DNA of 64,000 bases from Roseivivax jejudonensis (GCF_900172265.1 NZ_FWFK01000005.1:62001-126000); one strand, 5' to 3'. Positions 34,508 through 42,835 are shown, counted from the first letter of the stretch. Notes: generated by a model from the letters alone, not told the origin. Numbers and translations are program-made.

Positions 34508-35563
34508 ATGTCGGATACCTCGCCCAATCTCGCGCTGCCCTACCTCGCCCCCGCGCAGGCGCAGAAGCACGTCACGGTGAACGAAGCGTTGACACTGCTC
34601 GACATCCTCGCCCGGCTCAGCGTCCTCGGGTTCGCGGCGGAAACGCCGCCGCCGATGCCCGAAGAGGGTGAGGTCTGGGCCCTCGGGCCCGCGCCGAGCG
34701 GCGACTGGGCCGGGCAGGCGGAGGGCACGCTCGCGGCGTTTGCAGATGGCGCGTGGCTGTTTCTGCCGCCCCGGCCCGGCTGGGCGGCCGCGCTGCGGAC
34801 GGGACCCGAGATCCGGGTCTGGGACGGCACCGCGTGGCGCGCCGCCGATATCGGGTCCGGCACGCCCGACACCCTCGGGGTGGGCACCTCCGCGGATGCG
34901 GCGAACCCGTTGTCCGTGCGTGGCCCGGGGGTGCTCTTCACGCATGCCGATGGCGATCACCGGATCACCGTGAACAAGGGCGCCGCGGGCGATACCGCGT
35001 CCCTGCTGTTCCAGAGCGGTTATTCCGGGCGGGCCGAAATGGGGCTTGCCGGGACTGACAACTGGTCTCTCAAGGTGTCGCCCGACGGCACCGCGTGGAC
35101 CGAAGCGCTCGTCGTCGACGCGGTGACGGGTCGGGCCACGGGTGCGGCTGTGCAATCCGCCCCCGAAGATGCGGCGCCCGGCAAGCTGATGCGGGCAGAC
35201 TGGGGCTACGGCCGCGCCACGCTCGTCGGCACCGTGAGCGAGGCGGGCGGCCAGCCCACAGGCGCGGCGATCGAGACCGGATCGACATCTTCCGGCAGCT
35301 ACACCCGATTCGCCGATGGCACGCAGGTCTGTCGCATCTCGGGCCTTGCCACGGTCTCGGGCGATGCCGCGCTCTGGACCTACCCCGCCCCGTTCGTTGC
35401 GCCGCCGGCGGTGATTGTCACCTGCCGCTCCGGCACGGTGCCGCGGATCGCGACGACCGCCGCGCGCAGCGCCACCTCGACCGAAATCCGCAGCTTCGAC
35501 CTCGGCGGCAGCGAGGCGGTGACACCCGAGTGCGACGTCATCGCGGAGGGCCGCTGGTTCTGA
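34508..35563 (+). CDS. DUF2793 domain protein
   Basis: The 351-residue product starts at the ATG at 34508, after the ribosome site GAAAGG 7 bases upstream. Its N-terminal half holds the DUF2793 pattern, NLALPYLAPAQAQKHVTVNE followed by AFADGAWLFLPPRPGW and VWDGTAWR. Proteins of this family are common in Rhodobacterales, sometimes near phage-like or gene-transfer-agent genes, and have no known function. The C-terminal half is Gly/Thr/Ala-rich and beta-strand-like, as in tail or surface proteins. There is no signal peptide and no phage gene nearby. It may be a surface or secreted component next to the capsule locus; this is only inference. Confidence 0.75.
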   Translation: MSDTSPNLALPYLAPAQAQKHVTVNEALTLLDILARLSVLGFAAETPPPMPEEGEVWALGPAPSGDWAGQAEGTLAAFADGAWLFLPPRPGWAAALRTGPEIRVWDGTAWRAADIGSGTPDTLGVGTSADAANPLSVRGPGVLFTHADGDHRITVNKGAAGDTASLLFQSGYSGRAEMGLAGTDNWSLKVSPDGTAWTEALVVDAVTGRATGAAVQSAPEDAAPGKLMRADWGYGRATLVGTVSEAGGQPTGAAIETGSTSSGSYTRFADGTQVCRISGLATVSGDAALWTYPAPFVAPPAVIVTCRSGTVPRIATTAARSATSTEIRSFDLGGSEAVTPECDVIAEGRWF

Positions 35564-35736
35564 TCTGCGGAGCGTGGTGAGCCCCCATCGCATCGACGCG
35601 CACGATCGTGCTTGCGGAACAAGGTGTGAGAAAGGATGTGACGTTTCGCCCAGTTCCGCTAACACTTTTGACCGTGACCACCCCGCGTGGCACGGCCGAA
35701 ACGGCTGAAACGACGATGTCGCAAGGAAGGAAGACC

Positions 35737-36150
35737 ATGCTCAACAAACTGCTCGCCGCCACGTTCGCCGTGGCACTGCCAGCCGGAGCCGCCTTGGCGC
35801 AGGACGCAGGCGATCCCGAGGCTGGCGAACGCGTGTTCCGCAAGTGCCAGGCCTGTCACATGGTCGGCGACGACGCGCAGAATCGCGTTGGCCCGCAGCT
35901 GAACGACGTCATCGGCCGCACGGCCGGCACGCTCGACGGGTTCAACTATTCCGACGCTATGGTCGCGAAGGGCGAGGAAGGTCTCGTCTGGAACGCGGAA
36001 ACGCTCCAGCCCTATCTCGAGAACCCGCGCGGCTACGTCGAAGGCACCAAGATGTCGTTCGCCGGTCTGCGCAAGGAAGAAGAGCGCGCGGACGTGATCG
36101 CCTACCTGCAGCAGTACTCCGAAGAGGGTGCGGGCGGCGAAGGCTCCTGA
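35737..36150 (+). CDS. cycA: Cytochrome c2
   Basis: This is a soluble periplasmic class I cytochrome c that carries electrons from the cytochrome bc1 complex to the photosynthetic reaction centre and to oxidases. The 137-residue precursor has a Sec signal peptide, probably cleaved after ALA at residue 21. The heme site is CQACH (37-41), and the likely axial Met106 lies in GTKMSFAGL. The start at 35737 has a strong ribosome site (AAGGAAGG, 6 bases upstream). The mature length, about 116 residues, fits cytochrome c2. Here PufC is the direct electron donor to the reaction centre, so CycA would feed PufC. Confidence 0.92.
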   Translation: MLNKLLAATFAVALPAGAALAQDAGDPEAGERVFRKCQACHMVGDDAQNRVGPQLNDVIGRTAGTLDGFNYSDAMVAKGEEGLVWNAETLQPYLENPRGYVEGTKMSFAGLRKEEERADVIAYLQQYSEEGAGGEGS

Positions 36151-36155
36151 TCGAA

Positions 36156-36187
36156 TTCGGGCGCCGCGGCCACCGCGGCGCCCCGAA
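36156..36187 (+). terminator. Strong hairpin after cycA
   Basis: A 14-bp stem, TTCGGGCGCCGCGG against CCGCGGCGCCCCGAA (one bulged C), with a 3-base loop, begins 6 bases after the cycA stop. No T-run follows. It probably ends or stabilises the cycA transcript and separates it from the ABC operon. Confidence 0.65.
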
Positions 36188-36355
36188 CCGCTCCGGTCGC
36201 CCGACGCGTCCGGAGCGTTCGCGCCGCCGCCGTGACGGGCGCCGCGCGGGCGGCATCATCCCTCCGACATACGTCTAATCGACTTGCCTCCCCGGGCCGA
36301 TCAGTCTCGGTCCGAGTGCCGGCGCCTGCCATGCGTCGCGCGAGGGAGGACCATC

Positions 36356-37321
36356 ATGAAACGCCTTGTCGCCGCCGCCGTGGCGGTCGTCTGTCTTTGC
36401 CTGCCGGCCACCGCCCAGGAGCGGCCGGTGATCCGCGCCGCGGTGCTGGAGATCGGCACGGTCAACTGGGAGCTGGCCACCATCGTCGAGGAGGGTCTCG
36501 ACGAAAAGCACGGCTTCGCGCTCGAGATCCTGCCCTACGCCGACAACGGCGCGACCCGTGTCGCGGTCGAAGGTGGCGCTGCCGACATGGCCGTGGCCGA
36601 CTGGATATGGGTGGCGCGTCAGCGCGCGGCCGGGAAAGACTACGTATACATCCCGTATTCCAAGGCGGTCGGCGCGCTGCTCGTGCCCGACGACAGCGCG
36701 GCGCAATCGCTGAAGGACCTTGCCGGCGGGCGCATCGGGATCGCCGGCGGGCCGCTCGACAAGTCCTGGCTGATCCTGCGGGCCTACGCGACGCGCGTGC
36801 AGGAATTCGACCTCGCGGCGGAGACCGAGCAGGTCTACGGCGCGCCGCCGCTCATCTTCAAATCCGGTCTGTCGGGCGAGTTCGACGGGGCGATCAACTT
36901 CTGGCACTTCCTGGCCAAGATGAAGGCCGGTGGAATGCGCGAGCTGGTGAACGTGGAAACCGCCGCGACGGAGCTCGGGCTCGATCCCGACCTGCCGCTG
37001 CTCGGCTACTACATGAAGGAAGACTTCCTGGCCGAGAACCCCGACCTCGCGCGGAACTTCCACGCCGCGAGCCGGGACGCGAAAGCGCTACTGGCCGAGA
37101 GCCCGGAAGCATGGGAGCGGCTGCGCCCGAGGATGAACGCACAGAGCGATGCACAGTTCGAGACGCTCAAGGCCGATTGGCTCGCCGGGGCGCCGGACGA
37201 GGCGCCGATCGATCCGCGCGCGGCCGAAGAGTTCCTGTCGGTCATGCACGAACTCGGTGGCGAAGAGCTCGTCGGCGAGGCCACGACCCTGCCCGAGGGC
37301 CTGTTCGCCGACCTGGAGTGA
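36356..37321 (+). CDS. ABC importer periplasmic binding protein (NMT1/TauA-like)
   Basis: The 321-residue precursor has a cleavable Sec signal (to about residue 20, ATAQE). Its fold is of the nitrate/taurine/thiamine-precursor (NMT1/SsuA) type, with VNWELATIVEEGLDEKHGF near the N terminus and the pocket-lining GAADMAVADWIWVARQ. It is the first gene of a four-gene operon: binding protein, permease, ATPase and a small secreted acidic protein. The ligand cannot be deduced. The position next to cycA hints at a cofactor or metal for periplasmic redox proteins, but that is only inference. Confidence 0.85.
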   Translation: MKRLVAAAVAVVCLCLPATAQERPVIRAAVLEIGTVNWELATIVEEGLDEKHGFALEILPYADNGATRVAVEGGAADMAVADWIWVARQRAAGKDYVYIPYSKAVGALLVPDDSAAQSLKDLAGGRIGIAGGPLDKSWLILRAYATRVQEFDLAAETEQVYGAPPLIFKSGLSGEFDGAINFWHFLAKMKAGGMRELVNVETAATELGLDPDLPLLGYYMKEDFLAENPDLARNFHAASRDAKALLAESPEAWERLRPRMNAQSDAQFETLKADWLAGAPDEAPIDPRAAEEFLSVMHELGGEELVGEATTLPEGLFADLE

Positions 37322-37330
37322 TCGCGAGCG

Positions 37331-38080
37331 ATGACCGATCCGCGTGCCGTCACCGCGCTCTCGCTGACCGGGTTGCTGCTCTTGTGGGTGGTGGCGGCGG
37401 GCCTGACGGCGGATCCGTCCGTCCTGCCGGCCCCCGGCGCGCTGATCGGGCCGTTCGTGGCCGAGCTGGCCTCCGGTGACCTGCTCTACCACCTCTGGCG
37501 CACGCTTGTGCGCGTGGCCTGGGCATTCGCATTGGCGATGGCGCTGGGCGTCGCGCTCGGCCTGGCGATGGGACGGTCGGAGCGGGTGAACCGCTGGCTC
37601 GATCCGTGGCTCGTGGTGTTTCTCAACCTGCCCGCGCTCGTGCTGATCGTGCTGTGTTATCTCTGGATCGGCCTGAACGAGATGGCGGCGATCATCGCGG
37701 TGACCCTGAACAAGGTGCCCAATGTCGCCACGGTGATACGCGAAGGTGCGCGGGCGCTCGACCCGGACCTCGACGCGATGGCGCGGGTCTACCGGATGCG
37801 GTGGCAGGTCCGGCTGCGGCATGTCGTGCTGCCGCAACTCGCGCCCTTCATCGCCGCGGCGGCGCGGTCGGGCATCGCCGTGATCTGGAAGATCGTGCTG
37901 GTGGTCGAGTTCCTCGGCAGGTCGTCGGGCATCGGCTTCAAGATCCACATGTACTTTCAGCTATTCGACGTGGCGATGGTTCTGGTCTACGCGCTGTCCT
38001 TCATCACGGTGATGCTGACGATCGAATGGGCCGTGCTGCAACCGTGGGAACGGCGCGTCAGACGCTGGCGCACCGCATGA
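37331..38080 (+). CDS. ABC importer permease (TauC/SsuC-like)
   Basis: The 249-residue protein has about six membrane helices and the cytoplasmic EAA loop of BPD importers (REGARALDPDLDAMARVYRM), which docks to the ATPase. It begins 10 bases after the binding-protein gene and overlaps the ATPase start by 4 bases (ATGA). It belongs to the nitrate/sulfonate/taurine permease group by sequence style. The substrate is unknown. Confidence 0.9.
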   Translation: MTDPRAVTALSLTGLLLLWVVAAGLTADPSVLPAPGALIGPFVAELASGDLLYHLWRTLVRVAWAFALAMALGVALGLAMGRSERVNRWLDPWLVVFLNLPALVLIVLCYLWIGLNEMAAIIAVTLNKVPNVATVIREGARALDPDLDAMARVYRMRWQVRLRHVVLPQLAPFIAAAARSGIAVIWKIVLVVEFLGRSSGIGFKIHMYFQLFDVAMVLVYALSFITVMLTIEWAVLQPWERRVRRWRTA

Positions 38081-38697
38081 TCCACGTCGATATCCGTGAA
38101 AAACGCTTCGGTGACACGCGCATCCTGAGCCACGTCGCCTTCGAGGTCGCGGCGGGCGAGACGGTCGCGGTGCTGGGGCCTTCGGGAATCGGCAAGACCA
38201 CGCTCCTGCGCATCGTGGCCGGCATCGACCCCGAGTTCGAGGGCACCGTCGCGGCGCCCGAGCGGCGCGCGATCGTGTTCCAGGAACCGACGCTGCTGCG
38301 CTGGCGAAGCGCGCTGCGCAACCTCACCCTGATCCATCCCGATCTGAGCGAGGCCGACGCCCGCGCGATCCTTGCCAAGGTCGGGCTGGGCGACCGCGCC
38401 GACGCCTTCCCGATGCAGCTGTCGCTGGGTCAGCAACGGCGGCTCGCGCTGGCGCGCGCCGTCGCCGGTCAGCCCGAGATGCTGGTCCTCGACGAACCCT
38501 TCGTGTCGCTCGACCCCGCGACGGCGGACGCGATGCTGGATCTGACCGCCACGCTTCTGACGGAGGTTCGCCCGGCAACCCTCTTCGTGACCCATGATCG
38601 CACCGAGGCCGACCGGCTCCAGGCGCGCGTCATCGAGCTCCGCGGGCGACCTGCGACGCTCGCACCACACCTTGTCCAGAATGGGAGATTGCCATGA
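38077..38697 (+). CDS. ABC importer ATP-binding protein (TauB/SsuB-like)
   Basis: This is a compact 206-residue ATPase. It has Walker A GPSGIGKTT (34-42), a signature motif of the form LSLGQQRRLALARA (the usual LSGGQ has become LSLGQ), and Walker B MLVLDEPFVSLD. It starts inside the permease stop codon and overlaps the next gene by 4 bases, so all three importer genes and the small secreted protein are translationally coupled. It is shorter than typical TauB proteins because it lacks a C-terminal extension. Confidence 0.91.
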   Translation: MIHVDIREKRFGDTRILSHVAFEVAAGETVAVLGPSGIGKTTLLRIVAGIDPEFEGTVAAPERRAIVFQEPTLLRWRSALRNLTLIHPDLSEADARAILAKVGLGDRADAFPMQLSLGQQRRLALARAVAGQPEMLVLDEPFVSLDPATADAMLDLTATLLTEVRPATLFVTHDRTEADRLQARVIELRGRPATLAPHLVQNGRLP

Positions 38698-39125
38698 AGA
38701 CATTTTCGCTTGCCGCGGCCGCGGCTCTGATCGCCGGGGGGGCCGCAGCCCATGATCTCGGTTTTGCCGGCCTGCTGTCGAACACCAACCAGGGAGACGA
38801 GATTCCCGAACTGACGCTCGCCACAGGGCAGCCGCTCTCCGACGGGCCGATCGAGCTCGAGTCGGGCCGGCTCTACGAGCTGGAGATCGAGGCGGACGGC
38901 TCGGCCGAGTTGGCGCTGGAAGGCGCGGGGTTCTTCCGCAACATCTGGATCAACGAAATCGTCATCAACGGGCTCGAGATCCGGCCTTACGGCATCGACT
39001 CGGTCGAGTTCGACCAGGCCGGCACGATGGAGATCGAGTTCATCGCCATCAAACCGGGTCAGTACTATTTGCGGATTCCGAACACCGACGGCGATACCCA
39101 GCGCGTGGATATCACCATCCGCTGA
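38694..39125 (+). CDS. Small acidic secreted protein, possibly cupredoxin-fold, of the ABC operon
   Basis: The 143-residue precursor has a Sec signal (cleavage near GGAAAHD, about residue 19-20). The mature part is acidic and beta-rich, with segments ESGRLYELEIEADGSAEL and IEFIAIKPGQYYLRIP that resemble cupredoxin-like domains. It has no cysteine and no His-Cys-His-Met set, so it is not an ordinary blue copper protein. Coupling to the ABC importer by a 4-base overlap suggests it binds or delivers the same ligand in the periplasm. The family was not recognised with certainty. Confidence 0.7.
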   Translation: MKTFSLAAAAALIAGGAAAHDLGFAGLLSNTNQGDEIPELTLATGQPLSDGPIELESGRLYELEIEADGSAELALEGAGFFRNIWINEIVINGLEIRPYGIDSVEFDQAGTMEIEFIAIKPGQYYLRIPNTDGDTQRVDITIR

Positions 39126-39232
39126 GGCCCGATCCGGCCATTATCCACGATCATCTTTGCATCTGGGTCAGGGCGCCTATGCGCCCGGTCCGCTTGTCGC
39201 ATCGCGACCCCGGCCCCACTATTGGCGCTAAC

Positions 39233-39245
39233 GCTGCATTGCAGC
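39233..39245. promoter_or_regulatory. Inverted repeat upstream of the MFS gene
   Basis: GCTGC-ATT-GCAGC lies 46 bases before the MFS start codon in an otherwise unremarkable gap of 165 bases. It could be an operator for a local regulator, but no regulator gene is adjacent and the repeat is short. Confidence 0.25.
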
Positions 39246-39290
39246 ATAGATCGTCGATCGTCCGTCCATCGTCCGCACCCGGAGGCCGCC

Positions 39291-40478
39291 ATGCACAGCG
39301 ACCGCGCGCGTCATGCGCTGACCATTCTTTCGCTGGCCCTCGGCGCGTTCGCGATCGGCGTGTCCGAATTCGCGGCGATGGGGGTCTTGCCGTTCTACGC
39401 CACCGATTTCGGCGTGACCGAACCTGTCGCCGGTCACGCCATCAGCGCCTACGCGCTGGGCGTGGTCATCGGCGCGCCGGTGCTTGCCGTGCTGTGCGCG
39501 CGACTGCGGCGTCGCGCCGTCCTCATCGCCATGATTCTCGCCTTCGGCGCGGCGAACCTCCTTGGCGCCATTGCACCGTCGATGGGCCTGCTGACAGGTT
39601 CGCGGGTCCTCGCCGGGCTGCCGCACGGCGCCTATCTCGGCATTGCGATGCTGTTCGCGGCGGATCTGCTGCCGCGCGGGCAGCGAGCGCGCGGCGTGGC
39701 GCAGGTCCTCCTCGGGCTGACGCTCGCCAACGTGATCGGCGTTCCCGCCGCCAGCGCGATCGGCCAGACTGTCGGATGGCGCAGCCTTTTCGTGATCGTG
39801 GCAGGGATCTCGGTGATCTCCGCGTTCATGATCGCGCGCGTCGCGCCGGACCCGGATCCGGCCGAGGGCGCCAGCCCGCTGCGCGAGCTGGGCGCGCTGG
39901 GCAATCGCGGCGTCTGGCTGACGCTGGCAGTCGGCGCGGTGGGGTTCGGCGGCGTTTTCGCCGTCTACTCGTTCTTTTCCGCGGCACTGATCGATGCCGG
40001 AAACGCGCCCGCGTGGGCCATCCCGGCGTCGCTGTCGCTGTTCGGCGTGGGCGCGACCGTCGGCAACGTCATCGCCGGCCGCCTTGCGGCATGGTCGCAG
40101 ATCGGGGGCGCGCTGGTGCTCCTGCTCGGCATGATCGCGACGGCGCTGCTCTACGCGGCGGTGATGGGATCCTGGCCGCTGATGGCAGTGTCGGTGGCGC
40201 TTCTGGGGTCGACTGCGGGCCTTGTCGTGCCGCTGCAGACCCGGCTGATGGACGTTGCGGGCGACGCGCAGACGCTGGCTGCCGCGCTGAACCACGCGGC
40301 CTTCAACCTCGCCAACGCGCTCGGCCCGTTCTTTGCCGGGATGGCCCTGTCGGCCGGGTATGGCTGGGCCTCGACCGGGTATGTCGGTGCGGCACTATCG
40401 GCCGCGGGCGTCGGTGTCCTCGGGCTTGCGTGGCTCGACACGCGGCGTCGGCCGGGCGCGCTCGTCCCCGCGCAATAG
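39291..40478 (+). CDS. MFS transporter, DHA1 drug/sugar efflux type (YdhP/AraJ-like)
   Basis: The 395-residue protein has 12 predicted helices and the opening ALTILSLALGAFAIGVSEFA, typical of the AraJ/YdhP/PbuE exporter group. The loop 2-3 region carries LRRRAVLIAMI. The ATG at 39291 has a consensus ribosome site (GGAGG, 5 bases upstream), so the earlier in-frame start at 39222 was not used. It would export a small molecule by proton antiport; the substrate is unknown. It converges with lrgB. Confidence 0.9.
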   Translation: MHSDRARHALTILSLALGAFAIGVSEFAAMGVLPFYATDFGVTEPVAGHAISAYALGVVIGAPVLAVLCARLRRRAVLIAMILAFGAANLLGAIAPSMGLLTGSRVLAGLPHGAYLGIAMLFAADLLPRGQRARGVAQVLLGLTLANVIGVPAASAIGQTVGWRSLFVIVAGISVISAFMIARVAPDPDPAEGASPLRELGALGNRGVWLTLAVGAVGFGGVFAVYSFFSAALIDAGNAPAWAIPASLSLFGVGATVGNVIAGRLAAWSQIGGALVLLLGMIATALLYAAVMGSWPLMAVSVALLGSTAGLVVPLQTRLMDVAGDAQTLAAALNHAAFNLANALGPFFAGMALSAGYGWASTGYVGAALSAAGVGVLGLAWLDTRRRPGALVPAQ

Positions 40479-40485
40479 ACGCGCT

Positions 40486-41199
40486 TTATATCAGCGCGAC
40501 GACAAGCGGCGCCAGGATCGCCGTCAGCACCGCGTTGAGCCCCATGCCGATGCCCGAGAACGCGCCGGCCGTCGAGTTGACGCGGAACGCGTGCGCCGTC
40601 CCGATGCCGTGCGCCGCGAGGCCGACGGCGAAGCCACGCGCGCGCCAATCCCGGATGCCGAGCGCGTTCAGCATCGGTGTCGCCACCACGGCGCCGGTGA
40701 TTCCCGTCAGGATGACAAGGACCGCGGTGAGCGACGGCACGCCGCCGATCGCCTCGCTCACGCCGAGCGCCACGGGCGCCGTGGCTGATTTCGGCGCGAG
40801 CGACAGCAGCGTGTCGCCCCGGACGCCGAGTGCCCAGGCGATGCCGAGGGCCGAGAGGATCGCGGTCAGCGACCCGGCCAGCAGCGCCCCAGCCATCGGC
40901 AGCAACGTCCGGCGCACCCGCCCGAAATTGTCATGAAGCGGCAGCGCCAGCGCCACGGTGGCGGGCCCGAGCATGAAATGCACGAACTGCGCGCCCTCGA
41001 AATACGTGCCGTAGGGCGTCGACGTGACGGTCAGCACCGCTGACAACAGGATCACCGCCAGCAGAACCGGATTGGCCAAAGGATGGCGGCCCGCCATCTC
41101 CGACAGCCGTTCGGCGGCGATGTAGGCCAAGAGCGTGACCGTCAGCCACAGGAGCGGATCGCGCGCGAGATAGGACCAGAGCGCGACCGCCTCATCCAT
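40486..41199 (-). CDS. lrgB: LrgB family membrane protein
   Basis: The 237-residue protein has several membrane helices and the LrgB signature LAPKSATAPVALGVSEAIGG. LrgA/LrgB pairs are described as holin/antiholin-like proteins affecting murein hydrolase activity; in other bacteria and plastids the family transports pyruvate or glycolate. The start overlaps the end of lrgA by 8 bases, so the two are coupled. The physiological role in this organism is not known. Confidence 0.88.
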   Translation of the reverse strand: MDEAVALWSYLARDPLLWLTVTLLAYIAAERLSEMAGRHPLANPVLLAVILLSAVLTVTSTPYGTYFEGAQFVHFMLGPATVALALPLHDNFGRVRRTLLPMAGALLAGSLTAILSALGIAWALGVRGDTLLSLAPKSATAPVALGVSEAIGGVPSLTAVLVILTGITGAVVATPMLNALGIRDWRARGFAVGLAAHGIGTAHAFRVNSTAGAFSGIGMGLNAVLTAILAPLVVALI

Positions 41200-41557
41200 C
41201 GTCGGGCTCCTCCGCCGCGCCGGTGAGGCGCGCGAGCGCGAGGAACGCACCGACGCCGGCAAGGATCGCGAGGACCGTGGACCCAATGAGGGCTGCGGCC
41301 AGCGCGGGCCCATCCGCGCCGAAGGTCGACAGGTGCGCCGTCACCCCGACACCCGCCGGAACGAAGAGCAGCGACAGGTGCGCCAGAAGGCCGGAGCATG
41401 TCTCGCGCATCCGGTCGGCGATGTCGGGCCGGATCATGAACAGGACAAACAGCCCGGCCAGACCGAGGACCGGCCCCGGGATCGACAGCGCCGCGGCGCG
41501 GGCCACGGTTTCCCCCGCAAGCTGGAACACCAGCAACACGGCGAGTGTGCGGATCAT
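41192..41557 (-). CDS. lrgA: CidA/LrgA family membrane protein
   Basis: The 121-residue product has four membrane helices and the family pattern LSIPGPVLGLAGLFVLFM. The ATG at 41557 follows a good ribosome site (GGGGAG); an upstream in-frame GTG/ATG (41584) would add 9 residues. It lies 57 bases downstream of crtC on the same strand with no clear terminator between, so lrgAB may be read from the crtD promoter. It forms the usual pair with lrgB. Confidence 0.87.
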   Translation of the reverse strand: MIRTLAVLLVFQLAGETVARAAALSIPGPVLGLAGLFVLFMIRPDIADRMRETCSGLLAHLSLLFVPAGVGVTAHLSTFGADGPALAAALIGSTVLAILAGVGAFLALARLTGAAEEPDDG

Positions 41558-41614
41558 GAACGCTCCCCTTTCGGTTCGGCACAAGGCTGACCCGGTTCGC
41601 CGGACGGGGGCAAG

Positions 41615-42835
41615 TCAGTCGCGAAAGGTCCAGCGCGGCCGCCGCGGCACCCTGAGCGCGATCATCGGCTTCAGCCATGGCGAGGCAAAGCGATCGAGGT
41701 CGAGCGCCTCGTGCACGCCGACGGTGCGGTGTCCGGACAGGGTGGTCTCGACCATCGCACGGGAATAGAACGGCGCCTCCAGCATCGGCTTGACCTGTCG
41801 CGGCGTGCTGCCGGCATCGCCGCGCGTGGTGCGCCGCACCTGCCACAGCGTGCGGCGCATCGGGCGCAGCGGTGGAGGTGTCACCGTCTCAACCCGGCCG
41901 TCGGGTGCAAAGCGGGCCGCGCTGGCCAAATGGGTGCCGTCCCGCCGGTCCGCGTCGTAGAAGCAGAGCGTGCCGTCGCCGTCGGGGAAGCGGCCCCATG
42001 TCCAGTGTGAAAAATCTGCCTCGAGCGCCCGGGTGCCGAAATTGCCGTCGAGGTAGCCGTGGCCATCCCATGTCCAGCCCTCCGCCTCGAGGTCGACGGC
42101 GATCCGCGCGACCGGCGCGAACGGGCGCCAGACATGCGCGCCGTCGGGCGTCAACGGCATCTCCACGTCCGTGATCGCAGCCGGGACGAGTCTCACCGTG
42201 CCGCGCACCCGCCCCGGCAGGGGCGGCGCCGCTATCTCGTCGATCCGGACCGTCAGCGACGTGCCATCCCATTCGAGGGCGGAGGGCCCGACCTCGAATC
42301 GTTGCGCCGAGTGTCGCAGCGCGTCGCGGCCGCGATCGGTCATGGTAAAGCGTCCGCCCCGGCCGTAGGTCGCAACGTTGACGCAAACGTGGTTTTCGGG
42401 ATCGCGCCGCCCGGACCACCGGTACCACGGCGAAAACACGGACCCTATGAAGGCGATGATCGAGATGGCGCGTTCGCCATCGTCGCTGATCCCGTCGACA
42501 TACCACCAGGCATAGCCGTCGGGCGGGACGGCGAGCGCGAAGCATGGTCCGTCAGAATCGCCGCGGCCGCGTGCCGTCCGGAAAGCGCCGCCATCGGCAC
42601 GCCGGCCCCCGGGTGCACTCCGCCCCCCGCGAGGTAGAGGCCCCGCATCCGGCTCCGCGCCGTCGGCCTGCGAAACGCCGCCATCATCCCGTGAGGGCTC
42701 GGCCCGTACAGGGAACCGGCGCTGCCCGGAAACCGTGCCGCGAAATCCCGCGGGGTCGTGAGTGCGCGCGGCTCCGGCATCGGCGACACTCTGGCTCCGA
42801 ATCGGGCCAGCATTCCAAACGTGCGTGTCAGACAT
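41615..42835 (-). CDS. crtC: Acyclic carotenoid 1,2-hydratase (hydroxyneurosporene synthase)
   Basis: CrtC adds water across the C-1,2 double bond of neurosporene and related carotenoids. Family sequence begins at about 42517 (DGYAWWYVDGISDDG) and continues through IAFIGSVFSPWYRWSGRRDP, GYLDGNFGTRALEADF and VHEALDLDRF. The start is a real problem. Between 42440 and 42832 the frame has no ATG, GTG, TTG or CTG codon. The ATG at 42835 lies 390 bases inside crtD and adds about 105 residues without homology. A GTG at 42439, 6 bases after the crtD stop, would cut off conserved residues. The coordinates give the full frame; the true N terminus is unresolved. The gene follows crtD in one operon. Confidence 0.85.
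   Translation of the reverse strand: MSDTHVWNAGPIRSQSVADAGAARTHDPAGFRGTVSGQRRFPVRAEPSRDDGGVSQADGAEPDAGPLPRGGRSAPGGRRADGGAFRTARGRGDSDGPCFALAVPPDGYAWWYVDGISDDGERAISIIAFIGSVFSPWYRWSGRRDPENHVCVNVATYGRGGRFTMTDRGRDALRHSAQRFEVGPSALEWDGTSLTVRIDEIAAPPLPGRVRGTVRLVPAAITDVEMPLTPDGAHVWRPFAPVARIAVDLEAEGWTWDGHGYLDGNFGTRALEADFSHWTWGRFPDGDGTLCFYDADRRDGTHLASAARFAPDGRVETVTPPPLRPMRRTLWQVRRTTRGDAGSTPRQVKPMLEAPFYSRAMVETTLSGHRTVGVHEALDLDRFASPWLKPMIALRVPRRPRWTFRD

Noticed and set aside
34508-35563. A prophage or gene-transfer-agent remnant around the DUF2793 gene
   Set aside because: No capsid, portal, terminase, integrase or lysis genes are next to it.
38694-39125. A blue copper protein (pseudoazurin/amicyanin) call
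   Set aside because: The protein contains no cysteine, so the type 1 copper site cannot form.
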